Shown here: one piece after another, positions 53,065 to 60,789 of the stretch | Position numbering within the stretch: position 1 is the first letter of the stretch | How the letters are laid out: the number at the start of each line of letters is the position of its first letter | Source: Dryocola boscaweniae | GTDB taxonomy: Bacteria; Pseudomonadota; Gammaproteobacteria; Enterobacterales; Enterobacteriaceae | Assembly: GCF_025215095.1 (NCBI RefSeq) | Contig: NZ_JALHAP010000082.1 | Span: 723,041-787,040, forward strand | Direction: 5' to 3' | Length of the DNA stretch: 64,000 nucleotides | Notes under the pieces: generated by a model | What the model was told of the DNA's origin: nothing | What the model saw: the letters and a program-made list of their open reading frames with translations, nothing else | The model's database searches: none | Translations under genes and position numbers: made by a program

Positions 53065-53312
53065 CAGGCCCCCTGTTGCAGCCGTTCTACCGCTTCGACT
53101 ACATCCTGGACGGTGCGAACGGCTTTAAAATCTTCTGGTTTGATTTTTTTGCCGGTGCGTTTTTGCAGGTGAACGACCATATCCACGGCATCGATGCTGT
53201 CGAGATCTAAATCTTCGTAGAGGCGCGACTCAGGGGTGATAAGTTCGGCGTCAAGGTCGAACAATTTAACCAGTAACCCGGTCACTTCCTGATAAATATC
53301 TTCTTTATTCAT
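53064..53312 (-). CDS. apeF: ApeF, acyl carrier protein
   Basis: 82 residues with the phosphopantetheine attachment Ser39 in YEDLDLDSIDAVDMVVHL. It is a four-helix ACP, one of two in the operon. It is likely modified by the AcpT homologue at 40.9 kb. It is 23 bases downstream of apeE and overlaps apeG by one base. Confidence 0.9.
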   Translation of the reverse strand: MNKEDIYQEVTGLLVKLFDLDAELITPESRLYEDLDLDSIDAVDMVVHLQKRTGKKIKPEDFKAVRTVQDVVEAVERLQQGA

Positions 53313-53335
53313 AACTTGCTCGTTCTTTCAATCAT

Positions 53336-53608
53336 TCAGGCGTTGTGCGCCGGATTAAGGCTGACAATAAAAGCAGCCAGCGTTGCCACAGAGTAAAAAT
53401 GCTGTCGTAGAGTTTCGTTTTCAGCGGATAACACCACGCCATAACGTTTTTTCACGCTTAAGCCCAGTTCAAGTGCGTCAATGGAGTCCAGCCCCAGGCC
53501 ATCATCGCCAAACAGGGGTGCTTCGCTGTCAATGTCGTCCACGCTTATCTCTTCAAGATTTAGCGTGTCGATAATTAATTGTTTTATATCGTTCTTTAGG
53601 GAGTCCAT
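53336..53608 (-). CDS. apeE: ApeE, acyl carrier protein
   Basis: 90 residues, attachment Ser42 in FGDDGLGLDSIDALELGLSV. It is acidic and helical. In the characterised system the two ACPs have distinct jobs in chain extension. It is 15 bases downstream of apeD. It is distinct from the fatty-acid AcpP, which is encoded elsewhere. Confidence 0.9.
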   Translation of the reverse strand: MDSLKNDIKQLIIDTLNLEEISVDDIDSEAPLFGDDGLGLDSIDALELGLSVKKRYGVVLSAENETLRQHFYSVATLAAFIVSLNPAHNA

Positions 53609-53623
53609 ATCTGTATCCGGGTC

Positions 53624-54406
53624 TTAACGAGGGTCAGGGACTAATTCCTGACGTAAATAATGGCTCAGACGACGCGCCGCAAGTGTCGGGGCTTCGTCCT
53701 GGGCTGTCATGAAATCCAGGCTTTCTATTCGCTGTTGTACAGAAACCGTAATCATCGGTTTGCGCGCCGGGACTTGATACCAGCGGCTTTGTTTATCGAG
53801 ATAGCGCCGATCGCAATAAATATGTACCAGCCGCAAAGGGCAGCCGCTGCGTACGGCGATTTGCGCGGCTCCGCGCTGGATAGCCAACGGTTCTCCGGGA
53901 CGCGTACGGGTGCCTTCAGGGAAAATAAGTATCGTCTCCCCAACCGACAGACGCCGCTGGCTTTCCGGCAATAACGTTTCGCCCTGGCTGTTAATTAAAT
54001 AATCCGCCGCGCGAATAACGCCCTTAAAACAGGGATTGTTCACCAGACTTGCTTTGACCAGACAGCCAATTTCGGGCGTCTGCGAAGCAATAAAAACATA
54101 ATCCAGCAGCGTGGGATGATTCGCAACGACGAGGCAGCCTTTATCGCTACGCAAATTTTCCGCGCCGCTGAATTGATAATCAAAAACGCCCAGAAAACGC
54201 CCGATGCGCAAAAATAACCGAAAACTGGCGGCAATACTGCGACGGGCAATATTACGACGCTTATTTTTATCGGGCACGGCAAGCAGCAGTAAATTAAACC
54301 ACAATAGCGAGAGCGCAAGCCCACCGGCGCCAAAGAGGACAAACAGCCCGCCGGTCATGACGACTCGCCAGCACCAGTTGAGGCGCTCCAGGCATTTGCG
54401 CCACAT
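53624..54406 (-). CDS. apeD: ApeD, lysophospholipid-type acyltransferase
   Basis: 260 residues from the ATG at 54406, which overlaps the apeC stop by one base (TAATG) and has GGAG 9 bases upstream; ATGs at 54421 or 54427 are alternatives. Two N-terminal hydrophobic segments precede the LPLAT domain: VVANHPTLLDYVFIASQ (HX4D) and ILIFPEGTRTRPGEPL (FPEGTR). It probably transfers an acyl chain to a lipid anchor in the polyene product. Confidence 0.86.
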   Translation of the reverse strand: MWRKCLERLNWCWRVVMTGGLFVLFGAGGLALSLLWFNLLLLAVPDKNKRRNIARRSIAASFRLFLRIGRFLGVFDYQFSGAENLRSDKGCLVVANHPTLLDYVFIASQTPEIGCLVKASLVNNPCFKGVIRAADYLINSQGETLLPESQRRLSVGETILIFPEGTRTRPGEPLAIQRGAAQIAVRSGCPLRLVHIYCDRRYLDKQSRWYQVPARKPMITVSVQQRIESLDFMTAQDEAPTLAARRLSHYLRQELVPDPR

Positions 54407-55128
54407 TATTTGCGGCTCCATTGCCACAGCAGTCTTTCTCCACCGATAGCAAAAGTCGGCGCTTCGCTGAGCAAGGCATGTAAAAAAGAGAGGCTTTGCG
54501 GGAGCGCTGTCGCAGCATTATGAGCCGCAGGAACGCTTTCTGCCTGTAATTGCGAACCGGCTTCCAGAAGTAGCGCCACCGCAAAGGGGAAAGTAATTTG
54601 CTCACGGGCAAGCCAGGGCTGATAAAACTCGGGAATGGCGCCGTCAAAATCCACCATCAGCACCCGCTTATAGCCGGCATAATGGAAAGCGGCCACCTCG
54701 ACCAGCGCCTGCCCGAAAGTATCCAGGCCCGCAGAGACGGAAGAAGAAACTAAAGGTGTTTTCGCCGCAATTGTGGCGTTGCCAACCGCCGAATTGTGGA
54801 CCGACATGGCAAAATCCGTTGGCGAGACGGCTTGTTGATAGGCCAGGGCGCGCAGAATCTTAAAGTTGCGTTCCAGCTCACCGTGGCGGCTGGCAAAAAC
54901 CAGCGCGTCAACCTGCTGGCGTTCCAGCATAGCCAGCGCACTGTCCACCGCAAGACGACTGCCCGACGCCAGGCGGCGCGCGGTCATCATCGGTAAATGT
55001 GTGCTTCTGGCGATTTCGGCTGTCGCATCGATTACCGGGGGCTTTTTGCCCCATGCCAGCCACTGCGCGGCATTAAATAAGCCGGGGGCGCTGGCCTGCC
55101 AGTCGACAAGGTTAAACGCTAACTTCAT
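54406..55128 (-). CDS. apeC: ApeC, ketosynthase chain-length-factor partner
   Basis: 240 residues from the ATG at 55128 (MKLAFNLVDWQASAPGLFNA); ATGs at 55140 and 55143 are alternatives. It matches the N-terminal ketosynthase half (Ketoacyl-synt_2), ending at about residue 240. No Cys/His/His triad is present (SVHNSAVGNATIAAK stands at the nucleophile position), as expected for a CLF that pairs with ApeO. It is the first gene of the visible operon; the 223 bases upstream hold its presumed promoter and, further off, the ymdA terminator. Confidence 0.86.
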   Translation of the reverse strand: MKLAFNLVDWQASAPGLFNAAQWLAWGKKPPVIDATAEIARSTHLPMMTARRLASGSRLAVDSALAMLERQQVDALVFASRHGELERNFKILRALAYQQAVSPTDFAMSVHNSAVGNATIAAKTPLVSSSVSAGLDTFGQALVEVAAFHYAGYKRVLMVDFDGAIPEFYQPWLAREQITFPFAVALLLEAGSQLQAESVPAAHNAATALPQSLSFLHALLSEAPTFAIGGERLLWQWSRK

Positions 55129-55305
55129 TCTCGCTACCATCATTCATATGCTGCAGCCCGCAGATATATCTTTTTATGTTGTTACGGGCTATGGAATAAC
55201 TCTCAATCCGGTTGGATTTTTCTTAGAGAAAATATTTTTTCGCCGCGGAAATTTGCAACGGCGCAGAATAGTAACAAAACCTGCGATGAAATAAATCACT
55301 ATGCG

Positions 55306-55346
55306 GAAAAACTCATGGCCTGGCAGAGGCGTCACCAGGCCATGAG
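55306..55346 (-). terminator. Intrinsic terminator after ymdA
   Basis: CTCATGGCCTGG (55312-55323) and CCAGGCCATGAG (55335-55346), a 12-base perfect stem, followed on the minus strand by TTTTT. It lies 5 bases past the ymdA stop and separates the curli/ymdA unit from the ape operon. Confidence 0.88.
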
Positions 55347-55351
55347 ACAAC

Positions 55352-55663
55352 TTACTGATAGGTCACGCTAACGAGAGCAAGGCGTCGTTGAGGGTCGAGG
55401 TAACGGATATTAGTTTGCATCGTGCTGTCGCTGTGCACTGTGTAATCAGCAAGCTTCGAGTAGGGAACGGTACGAGTGACTGCTTTACCCTGTTGATTAC
55501 AGGTTATTTTGACCGCCCGCTCCTGCGAGGCAATATCGCATCCGCCTTCAACAATCGCACCGCGAAAATGTATCACTCCCCCCGTCGGGCTGGCGTGTGA
55601 CAACGGCGAAAGTGCCGCAAAGGCAGCAATACAGAGAAACGTCTTAAAAGTAACTTTTATCAC
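55352..55663 (-). CDS. ymdA: YmdA-like secreted protein (fimbrial-type fold)
   Basis: 103 residues from a GTG start (55663) with GAGGAG 8 bases upstream. The signal peptide ends LSHA, then SPTGGVIHFRGAIVEGGCDI; two cysteines in a pattern like minor fimbrial subunits. E. coli YmdA is also about 103 residues and lies between csgC and ymdB; here the accessory region separates it from ymdB. Its function is unknown. It is 127 bases downstream of csgC, which may reflect co-transcription. Confidence 0.7.
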   Translation of the reverse strand: MIKVTFKTFLCIAAFAALSPLSHASPTGGVIHFRGAIVEGGCDIASQERAVKITCNQQGKAVTRTVPYSKLADYTVHSDSTMQTNIRYLDPQRRLALVSVTYQ

Positions 55664-55790
55664 GATCTGTACTCCTCAAATGCGGTCTGTAAGGAGGGTT
55701 ATCGGCAGATAACGAAAGCTCTACAGATAAACATTGGTCTACAGATGAAATAATCTCAACAAACCCGCTACAAAAATAAAAAATTAAGGA

Positions 55791-56120
55791 TCATATATTG
55801 CCCGGCGGAGCCCATTGTTTTTCCAGGTTAATGTCCTTCCCGTTCGTCAGGGTGACGGTAATGGTTACGTTATCTCCAGGATCGATATTCAGGCGCAGGC
55901 TGGCTAATTTTATCGGTTCGTTTGCCTTTATAGAGACACTGGCGCGCTGGTTGCTGGAGCTTTGTCCGGATGTTCCGGAACGAATGGCCGCAAGCTTCAT
56001 TGAACACTGGCAATCGGTAGTCAGCGTGGCGACGGGTTCAATGGTGTAAATATTTCCCTCCTGCCGGGTATCAAAAGTAAGCTGATTTGAGAGCGCCGCC
56101 AGTAAAATTAAGGTATGCAT
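55791..56120 (-). CDS. csgC: CsgC, curli amyloid inhibitor
   Basis: 109 residues from the ATG at 56120 with GGGAGA upstream. MHTLILLAALSNQLTFDTRQ has a short hydrophobic start; the CQC motif (residues about 38-40) matches the CxC site of E. coli CsgC, and the body is an Ig-like beta-sandwich. CsgC is periplasmic and blocks CsgA polymerisation inside the cell. An intrinsic terminator/attenuator lies between csgA and csgC. Confidence 0.9.
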   Translation of the reverse strand: MHTLILLAALSNQLTFDTRQEGNIYTIEPVATLTTDCQCSMKLAAIRSGTSGQSSSNQRASVSIKANEPIKLASLRLNIDPGDNVTITVTLTNGKDINLEKQWAPPGNI

Positions 56121-56132
56121 ATCATCTCCCAA

Positions 56133-56158
56133 TAAAAAAACAGGGCCTGAGCCCTGTT
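56133..56158 (-). terminator. Intrinsic terminator/attenuator between csgA and csgC
   Basis: ACAGGGC-CTGA-GCCCTGT hairpin followed on the minus strand by seven T residues; 22 bases past the csgA stop. It probably keeps csgC expression below csgA. Confidence 0.88.
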
Positions 56159-56180
56159 TCTATATAGTGCACATTCTCAA

Positions 56181-56540
56181 TTAATGCTGGTAAGCATTAG
56201 CATAGTTACCCCAGCCAACCTGGGTAACAGAAATTGTCGAATTATCAGCAGTCTGGTTAGTAATCGCGGTGTTTTTACCACCCTGAGACTGAACGACGAA
56301 AGTATCTGAGTCTGAAGCGCCAGATTGGTTTGATTTCACATAGTTATTGTAACCATATGATTTAATGTCAATTACAGCATCTGGAGACGATCCTTGATCG
56401 GCAAGTGCAACGTTGTTCACACCTTCCTGATAAATACTCAAGGTTTCATTTCCCTGGCTATTGTGCACAGGGAAATGGCCAGCCAGAGCACCACCGGAAA
56501 CAACTAACGCTGCTAATGCTGCCACTTTGAATAAATTCAT
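56181..56540 (-). CDS. csgA: CsgA, major curlin subunit (short, four repeats)
   Basis: 119 residues from the ATG at 56540 (MNLFKVAALAALVVSGGALA, signal peptide), versus 151 in E. coli. After a short N-terminal segment there are four repeats, not five: NETLSIYQEGVNNVALADQ, a degenerate SPDAVIDIKSYGYNNYVKSNQ-like unit (split here), SDTFVVQSQGGKNTAITNQ, and STISVTQVGWGNYANAYQ. The Gln-Gly-x-x-Asn-x-Ala pattern is intact in the first and last, weakened in the second (Ser and Val replace Gln and Ala). It is the curli fibre subunit, secreted by CsgG. It is 48 bases downstream of csgB. Confidence 0.88.
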   Translation of the reverse strand: MNLFKVAALAALVVSGGALAGHFPVHNSQGNETLSIYQEGVNNVALADQGSSPDAVIDIKSYGYNNYVKSNQSGASDSDTFVVQSQGGKNTAITNQTADNSTISVTQVGWGNYANAYQH

Positions 56541-56588
56541 GGTAAAACCCCCATCGGATTGAGAATGTAAGCCCAAATAGTTTGTGTA

Positions 56589-57044
56589 TTATCGTTGGAT
56601 AATACGAACCGCCATTTGTGACTGTTTCTGCACTACAACTGCTGTTTTTTGCGTACCATTCTGAATAATGCTTGCTTTATTTCCGGAACCTTTCTGGATA
56701 ATTAAAGCGGCATTACCCGAATTGCTCTGCTGTATATCCGCATCATTCGAACTTCCCGTCTGCGAAATATAAGCCAGATTATAACTCCCTGATTGATCGA
56801 CATTTGCACGGTTGTTGCCTCCATACTGCGAGACTTCCGCAAGTTGCCGGGTCCCTCTTTGATCAACATCAGCACTATTACTAGCGCCGTGTTGGCCAAT
56901 AATAGCTGCCTGGTTAAAAGTTGCTTTGCTTAATTCATTTACTGCAAAGTTATACTCTGAAGCGGCAAGATCAAAACCTGCTGCTATTACATAACCAGGC
57001 GCACCCAGCAATGCTAACACCATAAATAACGATCTGTTTTTCAT
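56589..57044 (-). CDS. csgB: CsgB, curli nucleator
   Basis: 151 residues, same as E. coli: MKNRSLFMVLALLGAPGYVI signal, then GFDLAASEYNFAVNELSKAT and five imperfect repeats (FNQAAIIGQHG, AEVSQYGGNNRANVDQ, AYISQTGSSNDADIQQ, IIQKGSGNKASIIQ, and the basic last repeat KTAVVVQKQSQMAVRIIQR). CsgB anchors at the surface and nucleates CsgA. Starts upstream of 57044 are not conserved. The operon csgBAC is divergent from csgDEFG. Confidence 0.95.
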   Translation of the reverse strand: MKNRSLFMVLALLGAPGYVIAAGFDLAASEYNFAVNELSKATFNQAAIIGQHGASNSADVDQRGTRQLAEVSQYGGNNRANVDQSGSYNLAYISQTGSSNDADIQQSNSGNAALIIQKGSGNKASIIQNGTQKTAVVVQKQSQMAVRIIQR

Positions 57045-57823
57045 GTTGTCATCCTGGACCTGGATGCCGCCAGGTAAATATGCCAAAATCATTTCATTGT
57101 TAACGCAATCGATAAAAAGTTATTGCTGCGTTACGGAAATGAGTATGTCCTTCGAAACATTTAAAATATCTCACCCGCACGTTGTATTTTTATATTTATA
57201 TTCATACCAAAGCATGAGTAATATAAAAAACTCCAGCACCAACAAGACGTTCTCACTGGCAAATTTTAATTACCCCCCGACCTGGGCCGTAGACCCATTG
57301 GTTAAACCGTCCTTACCGGCTGGCGAGGCATCTTTTGCGGAGTGAGCAACAAATTAGAGAACAAGCTTGTCACCATGATACATTTTCTTAAACGAGTCAG
57401 AAAAGTTGATATCAAGAGCCGTTGCTTACATATGTTAAAATTAGATAAGTGTTAATATTTTTACACAAACACAAATAAAATCAATTAGTTAAATTAAATT
57501 GCATGATTTACAAAAACTATGCAACTTAATTAAAATGTACAACTTTAGCATCAAGACTAAATAGTAAAAATTTCACTGAGAAACATTTTAATATCTTCAG
57601 TTACATTATGTAACATCTTTAACACTTGCTTTAAGATTACTTCCCGCTAGATTGAATTCAGCAGTAACCATTTTATTTAACACAATGTCAGTCATATCGA
57701 AGTGCGTGTCTGATGGTGTTTTATTATTTCACACACAGCAGTGCCGCGCTAATCAGTACCTCTGGTGAATTAACTTTCTGTTAATTCAGCTGATAGTGCA
57801 TAAAAACAGGTTGGAGTTTCATC
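57045..57823. promoter_or_regulatory. csgB-csgD divergent regulatory region
   Basis: 779 bases with no convincing gene. It is strongly A+T-rich between about 57420 and 57660. In E. coli the equivalent 750-base spacer binds OmpR, CpxR, H-NS, IHF, RstA and MlrA ahead of csgD and CsgD ahead of csgB. Here a perfect CsgD box is visible near csgB. Near csgD the Shine-Dalgarno is GGTTGGAG (57811-57818). I could not locate individual OmpR/IHF sites with certainty. Confidence 0.75.
57167..57177 (-). promoter_or_regulatory. CsgD-binding box upstream of csgBAC
   Basis: On the minus strand CGGGTGAGATA matches the CsgD consensus CGGGKGAGNKA at every position. It lies 123-133 bases upstream of the csgB start, so CsgD activation of csgBA is likely conserved. 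Confidence 0.8.
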
Positions 57824-58474
57824 ATGTTTAATGAAGTCCATACTTTAAATGGTCATACATTGTTGTTGATCACCAAACCGTCGCTGCAGGCTTCGGCTTT
57901 ATTACAACATTTAAAATCATCTCTGTCCGTCAATGGAAAACTCCATAATATTCAACGTTCTCTCGAAGAGATCGCGGGGAATGTTCTGGTGTTATTTGAT
58001 ATGGTCGAGGCGGATAAGAAACTTATTAATTACTGGCAGGACAACTTAAGCCGTAAGCACAACAGCATCAAATTACTTCTCCTTAATACGCCTGAGGAGT
58101 ATCAATTCCGCGACATTGAGAACTGGCCTCACATTAACGGCGTGTTCTATACGTCAGAGGAAGAACCACGGGTTGTCGAAGGTATTCGTGGCGTCATGGA
58201 GGGCGAATGTTATTTCTCGCAAAAACTAGCCAGCTATCTTATTAATCACTCCGGAAACTATCGCTTCAACAACGTTGAGTCTTCGTTGTTGACGCACCGT
58301 GAAAAGGAAATCCTTAATAAATTACGTATTGGCGCTTCCAATATTGAAATCGCTCAGTCGCTATTTATTAGTGAGAACACGGTAAAAACCCATCTTTACA
58401 ACTTATTCAAGAAGATAGCCGTTAAAAACCGCACTCAGGCGGTTTCCTGGGCAAACGATAATCTCAGGCGATAA
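57824..58474 (+). CDS. csgD: CsgD, LuxR-type master regulator of curli and biofilm
   Basis: 216 residues. The N-terminal receiver-like domain (1-145) lacks the canonical phosphorylation site; the C-terminal LuxR HTH is LLTHREKEILNKLRIGASNI, then EIAQSLFISENTVKTHLYNL. It starts MFNEVHTLNGHTLLLITKPS, as in E. coli. It activates csgBAC and, indirectly, cellulose. It is first of csgDEFG, 4 bases before csgE. Confidence 0.95.
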   Translation: MFNEVHTLNGHTLLLITKPSLQASALLQHLKSSLSVNGKLHNIQRSLEEIAGNVLVLFDMVEADKKLINYWQDNLSRKHNSIKLLLLNTPEEYQFRDIENWPHINGVFYTSEEEPRVVEGIRGVMEGECYFSQKLASYLINHSGNYRFNNVESSLLTHREKEILNKLRIGASNIEIAQSLFISENTVKTHLYNLFKKIAVKNRTQAVSWANDNLRR

Positions 58475-58478
58475 GGCA

Positions 58479-58868
58479 ATGAAATTACAACCTGCTTTAC
58501 TGCTGGCGACAGTATTATTGTGCGCTTCCGGGGGCGCTCGCGCCGTAGAAGTGGAAATTCCCGGATTGTTGACGGATCACACCGTTTCTGCCGTGGGCCA
58601 CGACTTTTACCGAGCCTTCAGTGACAAGTGGGAAAGCAGTTTTACCGGAAACCTGACCATAAATGAGCGACCCAGTGCCCGTTGGGGAAGCTGGATAACC
58701 ATTACTGTCGATCAGGAAGTTATTTTTCAGGCTTTTCTATTCCCTATAAAACGCGACTTCGACCGCAACGTCGATATTGCACTGGCTCAAACCGATGAGG
58801 CAATTAAACGCCGGCAGATAGACAAAGCATTGTTGAGCACCGGCGATTTAACCCACGATGAATTCTAG
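58479..58868 (+). CDS. csgE: CsgE, curli secretion specificity factor
   Basis: 129 residues. Signal peptide ends GGARA, then VEVEIPGLLTDHTVSAVGHD and FYRAFSDKWESSFTGNLTIN, closely matching E. coli CsgE. It is a periplasmic nonamer that caps CsgG and selects CsgA. It is 4 bases after csgD and 9 bases before csgF. Confidence 0.95.
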   Translation: MKLQPALLLATVLLCASGGARAVEVEIPGLLTDHTVSAVGHDFYRAFSDKWESSFTGNLTINERPSARWGSWITITVDQEVIFQAFLFPIKRDFDRNVDIALAQTDEAIKRRQIDKALLSTGDLTHDEF

Positions 58869-58877
58869 GAGGCTGTC

Positions 58878-59294
58878 ATGCGTATAGCTCATGCAGTTAT
58901 TTCCCTGCTGGTCTTTACCCCGCTGGCATGGGGTGGAAATATGACGTTTCAGTTTACAAACCCGAATTTTGGCGGTAACCCCAATAACGGGCCGTTTTTA
59001 CTTAATGAAGCTCAGGCTCAGAACTCCTATAAAGATCCCAGTTATAACGATGATTTTAGTTATGAAGCGCCCTCGGCTCTGGATAACTTTACGCAAACAA
59101 TTCAGTCACAGTTGCTGGGCGGCTTGCTGACCAATATTAATACCGGCAAACCAGGGCGCCTGGTAACCAATGATTTTATCGTTGATATCGCCAATGCTGA
59201 CGGTCAGTTAACGATGAATATTACAGACCGAAAAACAGGAAAAACATCAACCATTCAGGTTGCGGGATTACAAAACAACTCTACTGATTTTTAG
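58878..59294 (+). CDS. csgF: CsgF, curli nucleation factor
   Basis: 138 residues, signal peptide ends LAWG, then GNMTFQFTNPNFGGNPNNGP, which is the CsgG-binding N-terminus of CsgF. It exits through the CsgG pore and holds CsgB at the surface. AGGAGG precedes the ATG at 58878. It is 39 bases before csgG. Confidence 0.95.
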   Translation: MRIAHAVISLLVFTPLAWGGNMTFQFTNPNFGGNPNNGPFLLNEAQAQNSYKDPSYNDDFSYEAPSALDNFTQTIQSQLLGGLLTNINTGKPGRLVTNDFIVDIANADGQLTMNITDRKTGKTSTIQVAGLQNNSTDF

Positions 59295-59333
59295 TGGGCT
59301 TAAACAATCAAAAAGTATTTAAGGATAAACAAC

Positions 59334-60167
59334 ATGCAGCGCTTTCTTCTCATCGTAGCAGTGTGTTTATTAAGTGGTTGTTTAACCGCACCACCTAAAG
59401 AAGCTGCTAAGCCTACACTCATGCCTCGGGCCCAAAGCTACCGTGATTTAACGCATCTACCGGAAGCCGCGGGGAAACTGTTTGTCTCGGTATATAACAT
59501 CCAGGATGAAACGGGTCAGTTTAAACCGTATCCTGCGAGTAACTTTTCAACAGCCGTACCGCAAAGCGCCACCGCTATGCTGGTTACAGCTTTAAAAGAT
59601 TCACGCTGGTTTATTCCGCTGGAACGCCAGGGATTACAAAACCTGCTGAATGAACGCAAAATTATCCGCGCAGCCCAGGAAAACGGCACCGTTGCAGCGA
59701 ATAACCGTCAGGCTCTGCAATCGTTAATGGCGGCGAACGTCATGATTGAAGGATCTATTATCGGCTATGAAAGCAATGTGAAGTCGGGCGGTGTTGGAGC
59801 GCGTTACTTCGGTATTGGTGGCGAAACGCAATACCAGCTCGACCAGATTGCCGTGAACCTGCGCGTGGTTAACGTCAGCACCGGTGAGGTATTGTCTTCG
59901 GTTAATACCAGTAAAACGATTCTGTCTTATGAAGTGCAGGCCGGGGTATTCCGCTTTATTGATTACCAGCGTCTGTTAGAGGGTGAAATTGGCTACACCA
60001 CCAATGAACCTGTCATGATGTGTCTGATGTCAGCTATCGAGACGGGGGTTATTTATCTGGTTAACGATGGCATCGATCGTGGACTGTGGGATCTTAAAAA
60101 CCCAGCCGATCGAAATAATCCGGTACTGGTTAAATACAAAGAAATGTCGGTGCCGCCGGAAGCCTGA
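59334..60167 (+). CDS. csgG: CsgG, curli outer-membrane secretion pore
   Basis: 277 residues, lipoprotein: MQRFLLIVAVCLLSGCLTAP (lipobox LSGC, Cys16), then PYPASNFSTAVPQSATAMLV, the constriction region (YPASNFST), and GVGARYFGIGGETQYQLDQI in the barrel hairpin. It forms a nonameric pore for CsgA and CsgB. It is the last gene of csgDEFG, followed by a terminator shared with ycdZ. Confidence 0.96.
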   Translation: MQRFLLIVAVCLLSGCLTAPPKEAAKPTLMPRAQSYRDLTHLPEAAGKLFVSVYNIQDETGQFKPYPASNFSTAVPQSATAMLVTALKDSRWFIPLERQGLQNLLNERKIIRAAQENGTVAANNRQALQSLMAANVMIEGSIIGYESNVKSGGVGARYFGIGGETQYQLDQIAVNLRVVNVSTGEVLSSVNTSKTILSYEVQAGVFRFIDYQRLLEGEIGYTTNEPVMMCLMSAIETGVIYLVNDGIDRGLWDLKNPADRNNPVLVKYKEMSVPPEA

Positions 60168-60182
60168 CGGCAACCGGGAAAT

Positions 60183-60211
60183 AAAAAAACCAGCCTCGGC
60201 TGGTTTTTTTA
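60183..60211. terminator. Bidirectional terminator between csgG and ycdZ
   Basis: AAAAAACCAGCC-TC-GGCTGGTTTTTT: A-run and T-run flank a G+C-rich stem, 15 bases after the csgG stop; it also overlaps the end of the convergent ycdZ. Confidence 0.9.
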
Positions 60212-60685
60212 TTCGGGGATAATCGTTACCTGCCTGGATTTTCGCGCCGCAAGCCATAATCCGCTGCTCTTCATCGCAAAACCAAATACCAGCCCCAGTA
60301 ATAAAGAAGGCACGACAATCCGCCATTCTCCCTGACCGGCAAAGGTCGCGCAGGCGCCGATAAAAGTGCCGGGTACAAACGACAACAGTACATGGCGGGC
60401 CTGCACGCACATCAGGAAAGCCACTACGCCCGTAACGGTATAGCCAAGAATTTCCAGATGCGGTGCCATCGCGCTGCCATGGATGATGACCTGCGCCCAA
60501 AGCACGCCGCTGCATAATGTGCAAAGCGAGATAATCAGCCCTTTCAGGCCGCTCTGCGGGCAGGCGAAATATGCGGTACAGCCGAGAAAACCTGCCCAGC
60601 TAAGCAAACCAAGGCTCACCGCCACCCAGCCCCAAAGGCCTGAGAGAATACCGGTCGTCAATGCAAGAGAAATGAGTATGTTCAT
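60209..60685 (-). CDS. ycdZ: YcdZ, DUF1097 inner-membrane protein
   Basis: 158 residues with 4-5 hydrophobic helices: MNILISLALTTGILSGLWGW, LSWAGFLGCTAYFACPQSGL, LSFVPGTFIGACATFAGQGE. It is very similar to E. coli YcdZ, of unknown function and known there as a CRP-dependent gene. A CRP-like site is present upstream. It is downstream of ycdY on the same strand with 104 bases between. Confidence 0.93.
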   Translation of the reverse strand: MNILISLALTTGILSGLWGWVAVSLGLLSWAGFLGCTAYFACPQSGLKGLIISLCTLCSGVLWAQVIIHGSAMAPHLEILGYTVTGVVAFLMCVQARHVLLSFVPGTFIGACATFAGQGEWRIVVPSLLLGLVFGFAMKSSGLWLAARKSRQVTIIPE

Positions 60686-60771
60686 GGCGGCGTATCATAG
60701 CAGAGCCTTTGGCTTCGACCACGATCTGCCGCACATTTTATGAAAGAAACGAAAATTTATTGCACCATAAA

Positions 60772-60787
60772 TGTGATGCAAGTCACT
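60772..60787 (-). promoter_or_regulatory. CRP-binding site upstream of ycdZ
   Basis: TGTGA-TGCAAG-TCACT matches the CRP consensus TGTGA-N6-TCACA at 9 of 10 half-site positions, centred about 94 bases upstream of the ycdZ start and just past the ycdY stop. It is consistent with the known CRP control of ycdZ in E. coli. Confidence 0.8.
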
Positions 60788-60789
60788 AT

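Noticed and set aside
57043..57345. 100-codon plus-strand frame in the csgB-csgD spacer
   Set aside because: It overlaps the csgB start and the CsgD box, and no homologue is known from this regulatory region.
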